From Dromiciops gliroides (Eukaryota > Chordata > Mammalia > Microbiotheria > Microbiotheriidae), in contig NC_057861.1 of NCBI RefSeq assembly GCF_019393635.1, positions 362,436,453 through 362,500,452 of the forward strand: DNA of 64,000 nucleotides, given 5' to 3'. The translations under genes were made by a program, and so were the position numbers. The notes beneath the pieces are model-generated. The model was not told where the DNA came from and did not search any database. It was given only the letters and a program-made list of their open reading frames with translations. This document shows positions 34,801 through 44,598 of the stretch, one piece after another. Position 1 is the first letter of the stretch; the number at the start of each line of letters is the position of its first letter.

Positions 34801-35959
34801 AAGAAGCTTAACAGCTTCCACATGTGCCGCCTTCAGCCCATCCTAGGCATATCTTGGTCAGATAGGATCACCAACACAGAAGTGCTCCAATGCGTGCAAC
34901 TTCTGAGCATCTACACGCTACTGAAATAAAGAGGGCTATGCTGGCTCAGTCATGTGCACCGCATACAAGACGGGCACATTCCTAAAGACCTACTCTATGG
35001 TGAGTTAGCCTCAGGCAAAAGACCTGCTGGACGCCCCCAGAGATGTATGCAAGTGAGACTTGAGGGCTCTGGGAATAGACAACCGGCAGCTGGGAGGAGA
35101 TGGCCAAGGACAACGCCCCATGAAGTTCAGTACTCAGGGGCAGCTTGCGAGCAGCTGAGATGGGCCTTCAAGCTCTTGGAGGAAGAAAAACGAATGAGAT
35201 GTGGGAATGGGCAACAGAGAGTGAAGTTTTCCAATGTCCTCATTGCAGCAGGAACTGCGGCTCCCCTATCGGACTGCACAGCCACACTGTGGCCTGTGGC
35301 TCTTCAAGGCGCTGATCCATGGTCGTCCACGACTGGCGGAAGCCTACTACTAATATACTCCAAAATCTGGTACTGCTGGACTACCTTTCTTCTCATTTTT
35401 TGTATTGGTTATCTTGATATTTTAACTTTCTGTTCTTCCAAATACATTGTGGCATTATTTCTAGTTCTAGAAAATAATTCTTTGATCATTTGATTGGTAT
35501 GGCACTGAATAAGTAAATGAATTTAGGTATTATTAATATTTTTGTTTTATTGGCTTGGCCTATCCATGAGCATTTATTATTTTTCCAGTTGTTTTAGATG
35601 TCTTTATTTGTGTGAATAGTGTTTCATAATCATATTCATATAGTTCATTGGCAAGTAGATTCCCAAGTATTTTATATTATCTGCAGTAATTTTAAATGGA
35701 ATTTCTCTTTCTATTTTTTCCTGCTGTTTTTTTTTAATTTGGTGGGGGCGGTAATATATAGAAATTCTGATTATTTATGTGGATTTGTCATATCCTGCAA
35801 CTTTGCAGAAATTGTTAATTGTTCCAACTATTTTTTAAATGTATTCTCTAGGGTTCTCTAAGTACCCCCTCATATCTTCAAAGAATGATAGTTTTATTTC
35901 CTTGTTGCCTATTCTTATTCCTTAAATTTCTTTTTCTTGTCTTATTGTAATAGTTAGCA
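31829..35959 (-). mobile_element. L1 LINE, 5'-truncated, minus strand, split by another LINE
   Basis: Perfect 16-bp TSD cctgaaaggttgaagt at 31813-31828 and 35960-35975. The left end is the degraded A tail and 3' UTR. Then comes antisense ORF2: 'ttgctgggccaaagggcatt', 'accccaccaacagtacattg', 'gtgaggtggtacctcag'. The right part resumes at 35360 ('ccaaaatctggtactgctgg') and runs to the truncation point. About 2.1 kb of L1 remains after removing the 2,030-bp RTE-like insertion at 33321-35350. ORF2 is riddled with stops. Confidence 0.92.
33321..35350 (+). mobile_element. RTE-like non-LTR retrotransposon, 5'-truncated and decayed
   Basis: About 2 kb covering the reverse transcriptase through the C-terminus. 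In order: CNNYRGISL (33820s), QCGFRAGRST (33930s), FIDLTK (34040), VKQGCVL-x-PTLFGIFF (34210s), the catalytic box as FAND instead of FADD (34393-34404), DNLSLDSEINQRIGKA (34610s), SETWTTYTRQEKKLN (34770s), DLLYGELASGKRPAGRPQ (34990s), and a C-terminal zinc-finger motif C-x2-C...H-x4-C (35235-35297) now in another frame. The endonuclease is missing. Stops near 33581, 33974, 34312 and 34927, frame slips near 34050 and before the zinc finger, and D-to-N in the active site show it is dead. Flanks taatgtact / taatatact (33312-33320, 35351-35359) are an 8/9 TSD within L1. Clade is inferred: RTE-like, but not BovB. Confidence 0.9.
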
Positions 35960-35975
35960 CCTGAAAGGTTGAAGT

Positions 35976-36362
35976 TGGTTTATCTGTATGAAGTTTTAGT
36001 GTCAAGCAGCTGATAATCAAGTACATAGCTTGGAAGACACCTAATTCTGAAAGATTATTTAAGTTTTCTATTTAGCCTTGCTAAAGCAAATCAGAATCAG
36101 ATCATGCAATGGTTAATAACAGTAAAAGACTTGTCAAAAGGCATCTGTTTGAACCTAGGTTTTTGAATTTCTCTAATTCTTGCACAAAATGTGTCACTTT
36201 CTTATTTGTAGTTATTAGTGAAGACATTTATAATGCTTTATTTTAATGTAGCCTTTTAAAAATAATTTATGATAGTTAACAAATCTTTATCTCATTCCAA
36301 TTATCTTATTGGAGCAATGCGTGGAGCATGTTATGACGTCGATCTATTTCTTCTTTGTCATT
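35976..36362. other. no recognised feature
   Basis: Unassigned sequence between the L1 and the MITE. Confidence 0.3.
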
Positions 36363-36370
36363 GTCTAAAC

Positions 36371-36589
36371 CAGAAGTGTCAACTATTTGGCCTGCTGTAT
36401 GTGGCCCAAAATACTCACAAGTATGGTCCAAATAAAAATGCAATATAATTTCTATCTTATTTTAATATATTGATGTTTTAATGAAAACATCAATATATAA
36501 ATGCAGGGTTTTTCAGGTCAATAATGACCTTCAAGGATCCTTATGTATGGTTTAGAGGTTCTCATTTCTATTTGAGTTTGAGACCATTG
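36371..36589. mobile_element. hAT-type MITE (219 bp)
   Basis: The left end is CAGAAGTGTCAA. The right end read on the other strand is CAATGGTCTCAAACTC. Both resemble the CAGNGGTGTCAAAC ends of hAT elements. The flanks gtctaaac (36363-36370) and gtctatac (36590-36597) are an 8-bp TSD with one change. There is no coding capacity. Confidence 0.72.
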
Positions 36590-36889
36590 GTCTATACTAT
36601 GGGGAAGAGCCTGGCTCACATCCAAGCGACACCCTTACGACATTTATTTAAAATGTAGCTATGGTGCCTAAGAATAATATATAGTTCCTGAAGTTCTATG
36701 TGTGAAAACCTTCTCTTATCTAATGAGAGCAAATAAATGTTCCTATATTCAGAAAGGAAATCAGTATCTTACTGTGCTTTAGGGTTGGCATTAAGCATAT
36801 CAGTTCTCAAAGCTTAGTTTTCTCTATGCAGAAGGTATGGAATGCAGTGCAGTCTGAATATGACATACCCTGAACTTAGAACATACTAG

Positions 36890-37010
36890 ACCTAGAATCA
36901 AGGAAGACATGGGTTTGAATTCCAATTCTAACATTTGCTGGTTGTGTGTCTATGGATAACCTCTTTGGGTCTCCTTTTATCTACCATATGGCAATGAAAA
37001 CATAGTTATG
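36890..37010 (+). repeat. MIR fragment
   Basis: 'gaagacatgggtttgaattc' and 'gctggttgtgtgtctatgga'. Confidence 0.6.
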
Positions 37011-37599
37011 GGAATGTGAATTGTTTTTACTCTTGTGGTTATTTTTACCTTGGAAGTTATTTTTTTGAATAAATTCCTGCTGTGAATGTAACTTGCCTTT
37101 TGTCTCTATCACAATAAAAGGGCACAAGATATAAAGCCTCAAAAACTTGTCATCTGAGCCTTTTCATGTTTGATCACAGATAAATGGGAATGTACTATAC
37201 ATATTAGGTAAAACTCTTTGTAGATTTCCTGGGATTATTGACTATTTCTCATTCCAGGGGAATAGTCATTCGAAAAGAGGAATTGATGGTAAGACTTGTA
37301 AGCATGAGAATGGTTACACCTTTCTGAAAAAAATAATCATTATATTCACAGTCTTTTATAGAAACACACATAAACACACATTGAATCTAGGTTCTGTGAA
37401 AGAGGAGAAACTACTAGACTGTCACCATAGCATTTCAAGAAAATTAGTAAAAATGTATGAATTTGTTGAGAAATTAGTCTTTGTGGATATTACCCTCATG
37501 GTGTCTGAGTCTAAATGGAGATATGGGGCAGTGTCTGTGTTTTTAATGGCATAAGAAGTCCACTCTACCAGAGCAATTCACAGTTGCTAATTTCCAGGG

Positions 37600-37740
37600 A
37601 GTAGTAGAAGGCACAAAGAAACTTAAGTAACTTGTTCAAGTGTCAAAAGGCTAGTAAATACTAGGAACCAGATTTACCTCTCGGTCTTCATGACTCCAAG
37701 CCCATCACTCTAGCTAGTTCATGTTACCTATGACACAGTA
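37600..37740 (-). repeat. MIR fragment
   Basis: Antisense MIR: 'aagtaacttgttcaagtg' and 'gtcttcatgactccaagccc'. Confidence 0.55.
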
Positions 37741-39039
37741 TAATACTACTAAGGGAAATTCAGATAGAGTTGTGTGTCTTCTTAGTTCCTACTTAATTCA
37801 TATTTGCAATGCCCATGAATTGAGAAAAAGTTACCAACTCCCTCTCCCTCCCTAACCTATCAAGACAGGGCCATTATTTTCATGTCTAATTTGATAATGT
37901 GAATAATCATATTCTTCTTGGAAATGGTGAATTGTGCAAGATTTAAAATTTCTATCTTACAAATGAAGTTGAATTTCCAAGAAGAAAAGTGATGTGTGCT
38001 TGTATATGTTATGTTAATGTGTATTAGTATTTGAATTGTTTCCATATTTGGTTATCAAATAGTGCATATTCTGAATCCTGGTGGATGATTCCTTAAAGGG
38101 GAATAGAGCTCTTTTTCTTTTCATTTGTGCCTGGTAAAATGAGTTTTGAGAATATTGAGAACTGGGTTATTTCAACAAAGTAAAGACTATATAAATAGTC
38201 TGTTATGAAATGAATTTACATTTCTCCTTGCTTACTCCAACATTTGAATTTCCAACCAATTGGTTCTATTAGAAACCACGACAAATGTGGTGAGATGAAA
38301 TATGAATACATAGGTCAACCCATTTTATATCCCACAGTCACAGTAGGAGAACATTCCTTAAGTTATGGCTTATATGTAAATTTTTATTTAAGTATTCATC
38401 TCAGCCATTTTCAACAGCTTTGATATATGCCATACTGCCATGTCCCTGGCACTAGGTAGGTAATTGATAGGTATTTCTCCTAACTTATATGCGTATTGCA
38501 TGGGAGAAGATACTTAATAAAGTAAAGAATTGTGAAGACACACTTTTTGTAAGACAAAAAAAATTATACACTTAAGAGTTTGAAAAATAATGTTGAAAGT
38601 ATTTTCTTAAATGTGTTTAGCATAATCCCATAATGTACAAACTATGCACTGTGATATATGAAATCCCTGTCATATAAATTTACTTGATATGTGTATTAAA
38701 TATGGAATAAAATGGGTCTCAAGAGATAGAATTATTAACTGTGACAAGCTTTAATAGAAGTAGGCATATATAGTGATGAAATTATAGTCCCTCTATATAT
38801 TAGGAGATTGTTTTCAAGGTTTCTTTGACCAAAATTTTGTCACTAGGTAATAAACCTTATGCTGATGAGATTCTCTAAACCTAGCTAGGCTGAATCTCAG
38901 GTGACAGATGTATGATTCATTGTTGGGCCTATTTTGGAAGCTATTTCAACTCTGTAAGACCTCTGGCATAATGCTTACGAACTTATAGCTGACTCTTATG
39001 TTTCAATGAGGCATTGAAAAAGGTTTTTAATGGAAGAAT

Positions 39040-39540
39040 AGTTTAATAATACAGATTCATAAAATCTCAGAGTCAGAATAGAATTGAAAAGCCATCTAGA
39101 TCTTACCCATATTTGAACAGGAATCTCTTCTACCTTCTTGATAAGCTGTCTTACCAGCTTCCACTAGATTTCCAAAGAAGGTGAAACTACTATCTCCCAA
39201 AGCAGTCAATTCTTTTTTTTTTTTTTAACACAGCTCTAACTTTTTAGGAAGTTTTTCATGACATTGAGGCTAAATATACCGTTATACAGTTTCAAAATTC
39301 TGGAACTAATGAGAACAACTTAAAATCTTTCTTCACATTACAACCCTTCTAAAATACTTGAAGATGGTGACTATGTTTCCCACATCTTTTCTACTTCAGG
39401 ATAAATATTTCTAGTTCTTCTAACATGTTCTTTGACTTGATATCCATCCATTCTTTTCATCACCACTTCTAGAAGCATTTCAATTAGTCAGTTTCCTTCC
39501 TATTGTTACCTTTGGGTCAGACAGAAGTTCTGTTTTGATA
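39040..39540 (-). repeat. L3/CR1-family LINE 3' region
   Basis: Antisense: 'attcataaaatctcagagtc', 'ggtgaaactactatctccc', 'tttaggaagtttttcatgac', 'ttgaagatggtgactatgtt'. Colinear with 24092-24600. Confidence 0.65.
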
Positions 39541-39867
39541 TGAAGAACCTAGGCACACCTTTGGAACTTCCCACTTCTCTCTGTCATTGTTACCTCCAAG
39601 ATAATATTGTAACTTTAGTATTAGACACACTCCTTCCTCTGGCCAAACAAATGATAATTTTCTTTATATTCACAAGGTTTTGTATGGGATATTTATTTTA
39701 TTGATAGGTCAAAAGGACTAGATATAATTTGTCTTGGAGCCTTAGAAAATAACATTATCTTCTTTTTCCAAGAGGACTGTAGAATATTACAATCATTTTA
39801 CAATATTGCCTTGATTAAAGTTCTGGTAGGGAACACTTCTGGGGGGCTTCTCCACATTGATACTTAC
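39541..39867. other. no recognised feature
   Basis: Unassigned sequence. Confidence 0.3.
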
Positions 39868-40347
39868 CAGACAATACTGACTGGACTGTTTATTGTGCAT
39901 TTTTATTTTCCTTGCAGCAATCTCCTCCATTGTTCTCAGAAGCCACTGCCAAGAAGACTCACTTTTTCCTGACCTATGTCCCCTTAGCTGTCCTGTTTCA
40001 CAGCTCACACTTCCTGAACATTTGCTCAATTTCCAGAAGATGACAGTCATTCTGTGCTCTCCATTGCTCTCTTAACTATTCTGGCTTGTTGTGCAGCTCT
40101 TGCTTCCTGCAGCTTTCTTTCTTGCTGTTCTCTTCATCCTTTAGCAGATGGATGGTGTTTGTATCTTTTCCCAGGAGACCAGTGCTCCTACAGTAAGGAA
40201 ACATTTTCAATTCCTGCCACACTAAAATCTGGCACAAAATATCTCTATATCTGTCCAACCTGTTTCACAGCTCAAAGTATAGTTCTGTTTCTTTAATTTT
40301 TTCTTGAACTTCCTTTATTATAGGTTGCTGAGTTTTTCAGGGGTCTT
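39868..40347 (-). pseudogene. possible decayed coding segment with splice-like ends
   Basis: On the minus strand a pyrimidine tract plus AG ('ctgttgtcttcaag') precedes the block and a consensus donor (CTG|GTAAGTAT, GT at 39866-39867) ends it. Inside are charged coiled-coil-like pieces such as RKLQEARAAQQARIVKRAME and EEIAARKIKMHNKQ in different frames, with several stops. I do not recognise the protein. It could be a dead exon, a retrocopy or chance. Confidence 0.25.
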
Positions 40348-40554
40348 GAAGACAACAGAAAAATTTGAGTGAATAGTAGCATAACAGAAAGAGTAGGAAT
40401 AGCAAGAACTGATCTGGAAAAAATTCATAGTACAATTGGAGAAAGAAGGAAGAGAAAATAAGACAGCTGTAATTGGGAAGGGAGGGGACATTAACTCTAC
40501 AGGCATCTCAGAACAGAACAGAAGACTCAGACTGAGGCCACCAGTTGTACTCAC

Positions 40555-40713
40555 CTCCTCAAGGATTAAGGGAAGTTCGAAGAAAATGTCTGTTCTTTCC
40601 CCATCTTCTCCTCCTAGAACCTGTCTATTAACACACCGAATTGTAGTCTACTTCTCCTTGATCCAAACATTTCTTATAATTTCAAATTTTGACTCAAAGA
40701 GGCCAAAGGGTAG
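40555..40713 (-). pseudogene. candidate dead exon of an unrecognised host gene
   Basis: Minus strand: acceptor-like 'actcatctttag' (AG at 40714-40715), then exactly 159 bases (53 codons, phase 0), ending GAGGAG|GTGAGT, a consensus donor. The frame reads LPFGLFESKFEIIRNVWIKE... to ...RTDIFFELPLILEE, broken once by TAG at 40648-40650. The balanced composition and correctly placed splice motifs look exon-like. It lies 5' of the segment at 39868-40347 on the same strand, so both might belong to one extinct gene. No family recognised. Confidence 0.35.
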
Positions 40714-40719
40714 CTAAAG

Positions 40720-42003
40720 ATGAGTATAAGTATAAATTAAAGCAGATAGCTATTATTTAGGCATCTCTGCCTCAATGTTAGGGATTTTCCTAACTGGGGG
40801 CTCAGAGCAATTTTGGTGATATTCCTAATCTGTTTAATAGAAATTCTTTAAAACAACAGAGGAGGGAACTGTGTGGACCCAAAGAGCCATTATATTCTCC
40901 AAAGACTTAAAACAAACTAATCATAACAAGATGTTACATCGGTATACATACACACACATGCATGTGCATGTGCACACACACACATATATGTAAATTCTTC
41001 AGTTAATGGGAATCTTGAAGAGCAAGATGTCATATTGGTATAGATCTTAAAATGAAATAGTGAAGTTAAGTTATATGGAAAGCAAGTGACTTTTATATAG
41101 CTACCTTTTCACCTTCTAAAATAATGAGGATTAATGTGCTTGCTTTATGTTCTCTCTTGGTTCTTGGGCTGTCTAGCATATATTATCAACTCTCATGTGC
41201 CTCTTCTCTATCTGGCTTAATATTAGTAAATAATACTCATTATTGAATCATTGATAAGTGTATTATTATTGAATTCATTTATATATTAAATGTATACCTC
41301 CAATGGGTTCACTAAAATAAACTCCTTTTACTCAAAGAGCTTTAAATCTTCCTTCACCTTAGCCAATTTCTTCTTCCCTGCTAAGGAAGCACCTTTTGGG
41401 TCCTAACATCTCTTGAATTCGATTCTCAAAGGGAATTTTGAGATCAAAAGGGGGTTAATAAGCTGAATCATGTCATATGGAGTATCTTTTGCACTCTTGT
41501 GAAAAGGGATTAGATGTAACAATATTAAATATTAGAAATTCTTAAGAATCAGCTGCTCCTTCCTTTTTCTAACAGCAAATTGCCTCTACATTTCCTCCTC
41601 TGCTTTCTCTCAATTTTCCATTATAGGAGGGGTGAGATGAGACAAATATGTTAGCCTAATGATTGCCACAAGGATTTGCCCAATTCTGAATTTCACAAAT
41701 ATTATTAAACTCTACCTATAAACGTGGATTTCTCAGGATATAATGTAAGCAATGAGGTTGAGGCAATCAACTTTTCTTCATCTTCAAAGAAGTAATTTTA
41801 TCTTTGTACTCATTAATAGCTTTATGTTTGCTATTGGATACAATGAGTGAAAAGACACCAAAGAATTGTTATTAATATCTCTGTTTCTAGTCGTAAGATA
41901 TGCTTGTGAGGCATATGGATTTCTCTACTTGAATATACTTAAACAGTGTTTAAGGTGTGGGCATGTTCCCTATGGGCAATGCCTCAGGTGATAAACTCTT
42001 ACC
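40720..42003. other. no recognised feature
   Basis: AT-rich, with an imperfect CA/TG tract near 40947-40990. No gene or transposon recognised. Confidence 0.35.
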
Positions 42004-42020
42004 ACACAGTGTGTCTTTTT

Positions 42021-42194
42021 TTTCCTTTTCTTTCTTTCTTTCTTTTTTTTTTTTTTTGGTGAGGCAATTGGGGTTAAGTGACTTGCCCAGGGTCACGCAG
42101 CTAGTAAGTGTTAAGTGTCTGAGGCCGGATTTGAACTCAGGTATTCCTGAATCCAGGGCCGGTGTTTTATCCACTGCACCATCTAGCTGCCCCA
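42021..42194 (-). mobile_element. tRNA-like SINE with 17-bp TSD
   Basis: TSD acacagtgtgtcttttt at 42004-42020 and 42195-42211, perfect. The 'ggtgaggcaattggggttaa' tail type preceded by a TTTC-rich tract. The insertion point reads TT|AAAA on the minus strand, the L1 endonuclease preference. Confidence 0.95.
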
Positions 42195-42309
42195 ACACAG
42201 TGTGTCTTTTTAAAAGATGTATGAATAACCTCTACTTTTATAACACTTTGCCTGAGACTCATTGAGAGGAGTCAAGAAATGTGTTAATTAATGGTGAATA
42301 GTAGGTAGG

Positions 42310-42422
42310 AAGGTAATAGAAAGGGTGCTAGGCTGGAAGTTTAATTCTAGCTCTGCTGTTAGTCTCATATTTAAACTTGGGCAGATCACCTTCATCTGGA
42401 AAATGAGTAGCTTGGACTAGGA
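42310..42422 (+). repeat. MIR fragment
   Basis: 'gggtgctaggctggaag' and 'catctggaaaatgagtagct'. Confidence 0.55.
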
Positions 42423-42599
42423 TCATAGGATCATAGATTTAAAGCTGGAAGGGAGGGGGGCTGAGCCAAGATGGAGGACGAAAGGCTGTGATTCCCCAGA
42501 GCTCCCAACAAACCCATGGACATATTCCAAAAATAATGCCATAAGACAATTCCCAGAACAGCCTAACCCACAAAAGAACAGAGTGAGACTATTTTCCAG

Positions 42600-43184
42600 T
42601 GTGGGGAACAATTTTTAATTGGGGAGTGTTAGCTAGGTGGCTCGCCGCAATATTAGGGCAAGGAAGGAGACTGGCAGCCTCCCTCAAAACAGAGCAGGAT
42701 TTATTTAACAAGAACAAACTTAAAAAAACACAAACAGGATAACTAGGATCAAGTGAAAGGAAATAAAATGGGGAAAAGGGCAATTATAAAACTTGAACAA
42801 CACCACAGCCCATGAATCAGCTGAGAACACACAGCAGCATCCTGTCACCTTCCAGCTTCAAGCTAGAATGGCGAAAAAAACTCCCTTTTTCCCAGCAGAC
42901 CCCAGGCTGACCACACACAGCCCCCAGCCAATTGGCTGGCCACTCTGACAGTCACATGATTGTCCTCACTGGGCTTCCAATCATAATTTTGCCAGGCCCA
43001 TGTAGGCGTTGGCAAGTGGTGATGACATGAGGTGCCAGCGCCATGGCGACAGCTACAACCAGTGGTTGGAGCACTGTGCTGTTTGCGGATCCCCAGAGGC
43101 CAGTGTGCTTACCAAGGTTTTTTTTTTTAATTCTAGCCAAAAGATGGGGTCATAAAAACCTCTAATAACAATTAATTCTTTACA
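42600..43184 (-). mobile_element. solo LTR, family A copy 2
   Basis: From TGTGGGGAACAA to TTCTTTACA, about 585 bp, minus orientation, with AATAAA on the minus strand inside the 'aggatttatttaacaag' block. The TSD ccag lies at 42596-42599 and 43185-43188. Homologous along its length to 29926-30459, but it has about 50 bp more near its right end. Inserted in the L1 5' UTR. Solo-LTR fossil. Confidence 0.88.
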
Positions 43185-44195
43185 CCAGCCAAGTTTGGTT
43201 AATTAGGAGACTGGGATCAATGGCTGTTCAGGTTGAAAGAGGAGCTTGGCTCACAGTGCAGACCCAGCTCAGGATGAACTGCGCCTCCAGGGCCTCAGAG
43301 TTTTCAGTGTCAGCAGCTTCTTCTGAGGATCGGCTTGTGGACCAGTGAGGGGTTTGGTGGTTGGCCAGGGTGAAGTGGCTACAGTCTCTGTTGGAGATGG
43401 GGCAGAGTGCCCATGTTCTGAAATAGTGGGCTGACTCAAGTGGTGGCAGTCTAGTGGGGGAGGGGCATAGGCACACCAAGCTTCTGACCACAGAGAATCA
43501 GATTTCAATCATACACCTGCTTATGGGTCAAGACAAGTAGGCACAGGAAGCAGAGGACCATAGAAAGCTTCTTTGGGAGCAAGGTAAACCTAAATACACC
43601 CTCAGAAGGAGATAATGACAAAGTCAAAGCTCCAACGTCCAAAGCTTCCAAGAAAAATATGAATTGGTCTCAGGCCATGGAAGCACTCAAAAGGGACATT
43701 GAAGAGAAAGTAGAAGAGATAGAAGGAAGATTTAGAGAGGTGGAGGAAAGAATGGAAAGAGAAATGAGAGTAATACAGGAAGTCATAAGAAAAAAGTCAA
43801 CAGCTTGAAAAGCCAAATGGGAAAGGAGATACAAAAGCTCTCTGAAGAAAATAATTACCTAAGATTTAGGATTGAACAAATTGAAGTGACTTATGAGAAA
43901 TTGAGACACAGTAAAGCAAATGAATACAAAATAAAAAAAATATTTTTACTAGTGAATTTACAAGAAATCAAGACACAATAAAGCAAATCCAAATAATGAA
44001 AAAAAGAGGGCAATATGAAATATCTCCTTGGAAAAACAGCTGACCTTAAAAATAGATCCAGGAGAGATAATTTGAAAATCATTGGACTACCTGAAAACCA
44101 TGATCAAATAAGAGTTTAAACATCATCTTCCAAGAAATTGTCAGGGAAAATTACAGGTCTGAATTGAATATGAAGGGACGATAAATGTAAAGCAT

Positions 44196-44325
44196 TTATT
44201 TTTGTTTTTCCTTGATTTTTGTGGGCCAGGCAGAGTTGGGTGGCTTATGTCTGGGGCCAGATTTGGGCTCAGGGCTTCCTGGGTCTAGGGCTGGTGCTTT
44301 GTCCACTGGATCACCTAGTTGACCC
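44196..44325 (-). mobile_element. strongly diverged tRNA-like SINE
   Basis: 'gggctcagggcttcctgggt' and 'gctggtgctttgtccactgg' followed by 'cacctagttgaccc' is a decayed minus copy with an internal deletion. It sits at the point where L1 ORF1 stops and the 3' UTR begins. Confidence 0.6.
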
Positions 44326-44574
44326 ATGATGACATTTAAAAAATGAAGTTAAGGGGTAAGGAGAATGCACCAGAAGAAAGGGAAAGGGAGAGGTGGACTG
44401 GGGAGAGGTAGCTCATATGAATGAAACAAGAAAAAGCTTATGCAGTGGATGGGAAGATGGGGAAAGAGTTGGGGAGTGAGCGAACCTTACTCTCATCAGA
44501 ATTGGCTCAAAGAGGGAATAACATACTCACTCATTTGGGTATAGTAATACATTTTTCCCTGAGGGAAAGTAGAA

Positions 44575-44598
44575 GGGGAAGGGGATAAGGGGTGGGGG
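44575..44598 (+). other. G-quadruplex-capable tract in L1 3' UTR
   Basis: Four G-runs of 4-5 separated by 1-4 bases (runs at 44575, 44581, 44589 and 44594). L1 3' UTRs commonly carry such polypurine tracts. Confidence 0.7.

Larger units (their letters stand above)
36598..39039. other. mostly unassigned sequence
   Basis: About 2.4 kb of AT-rich DNA. Only two MIR scraps are recognised (listed separately). No gene seen. Confidence 0.35.

Noticed and set aside
34315-34929. 204-codon open frame as a possible host gene
   Set aside because: It is the RT thumb/C-terminal part of the RTE-like LINE, with TSDs bounding the element.
43228-43508. two overlapping minus open frames of 79-87 codons
   Set aside because: They lie antisense in the L1 5' UTR between the solo LTR and ORF1.
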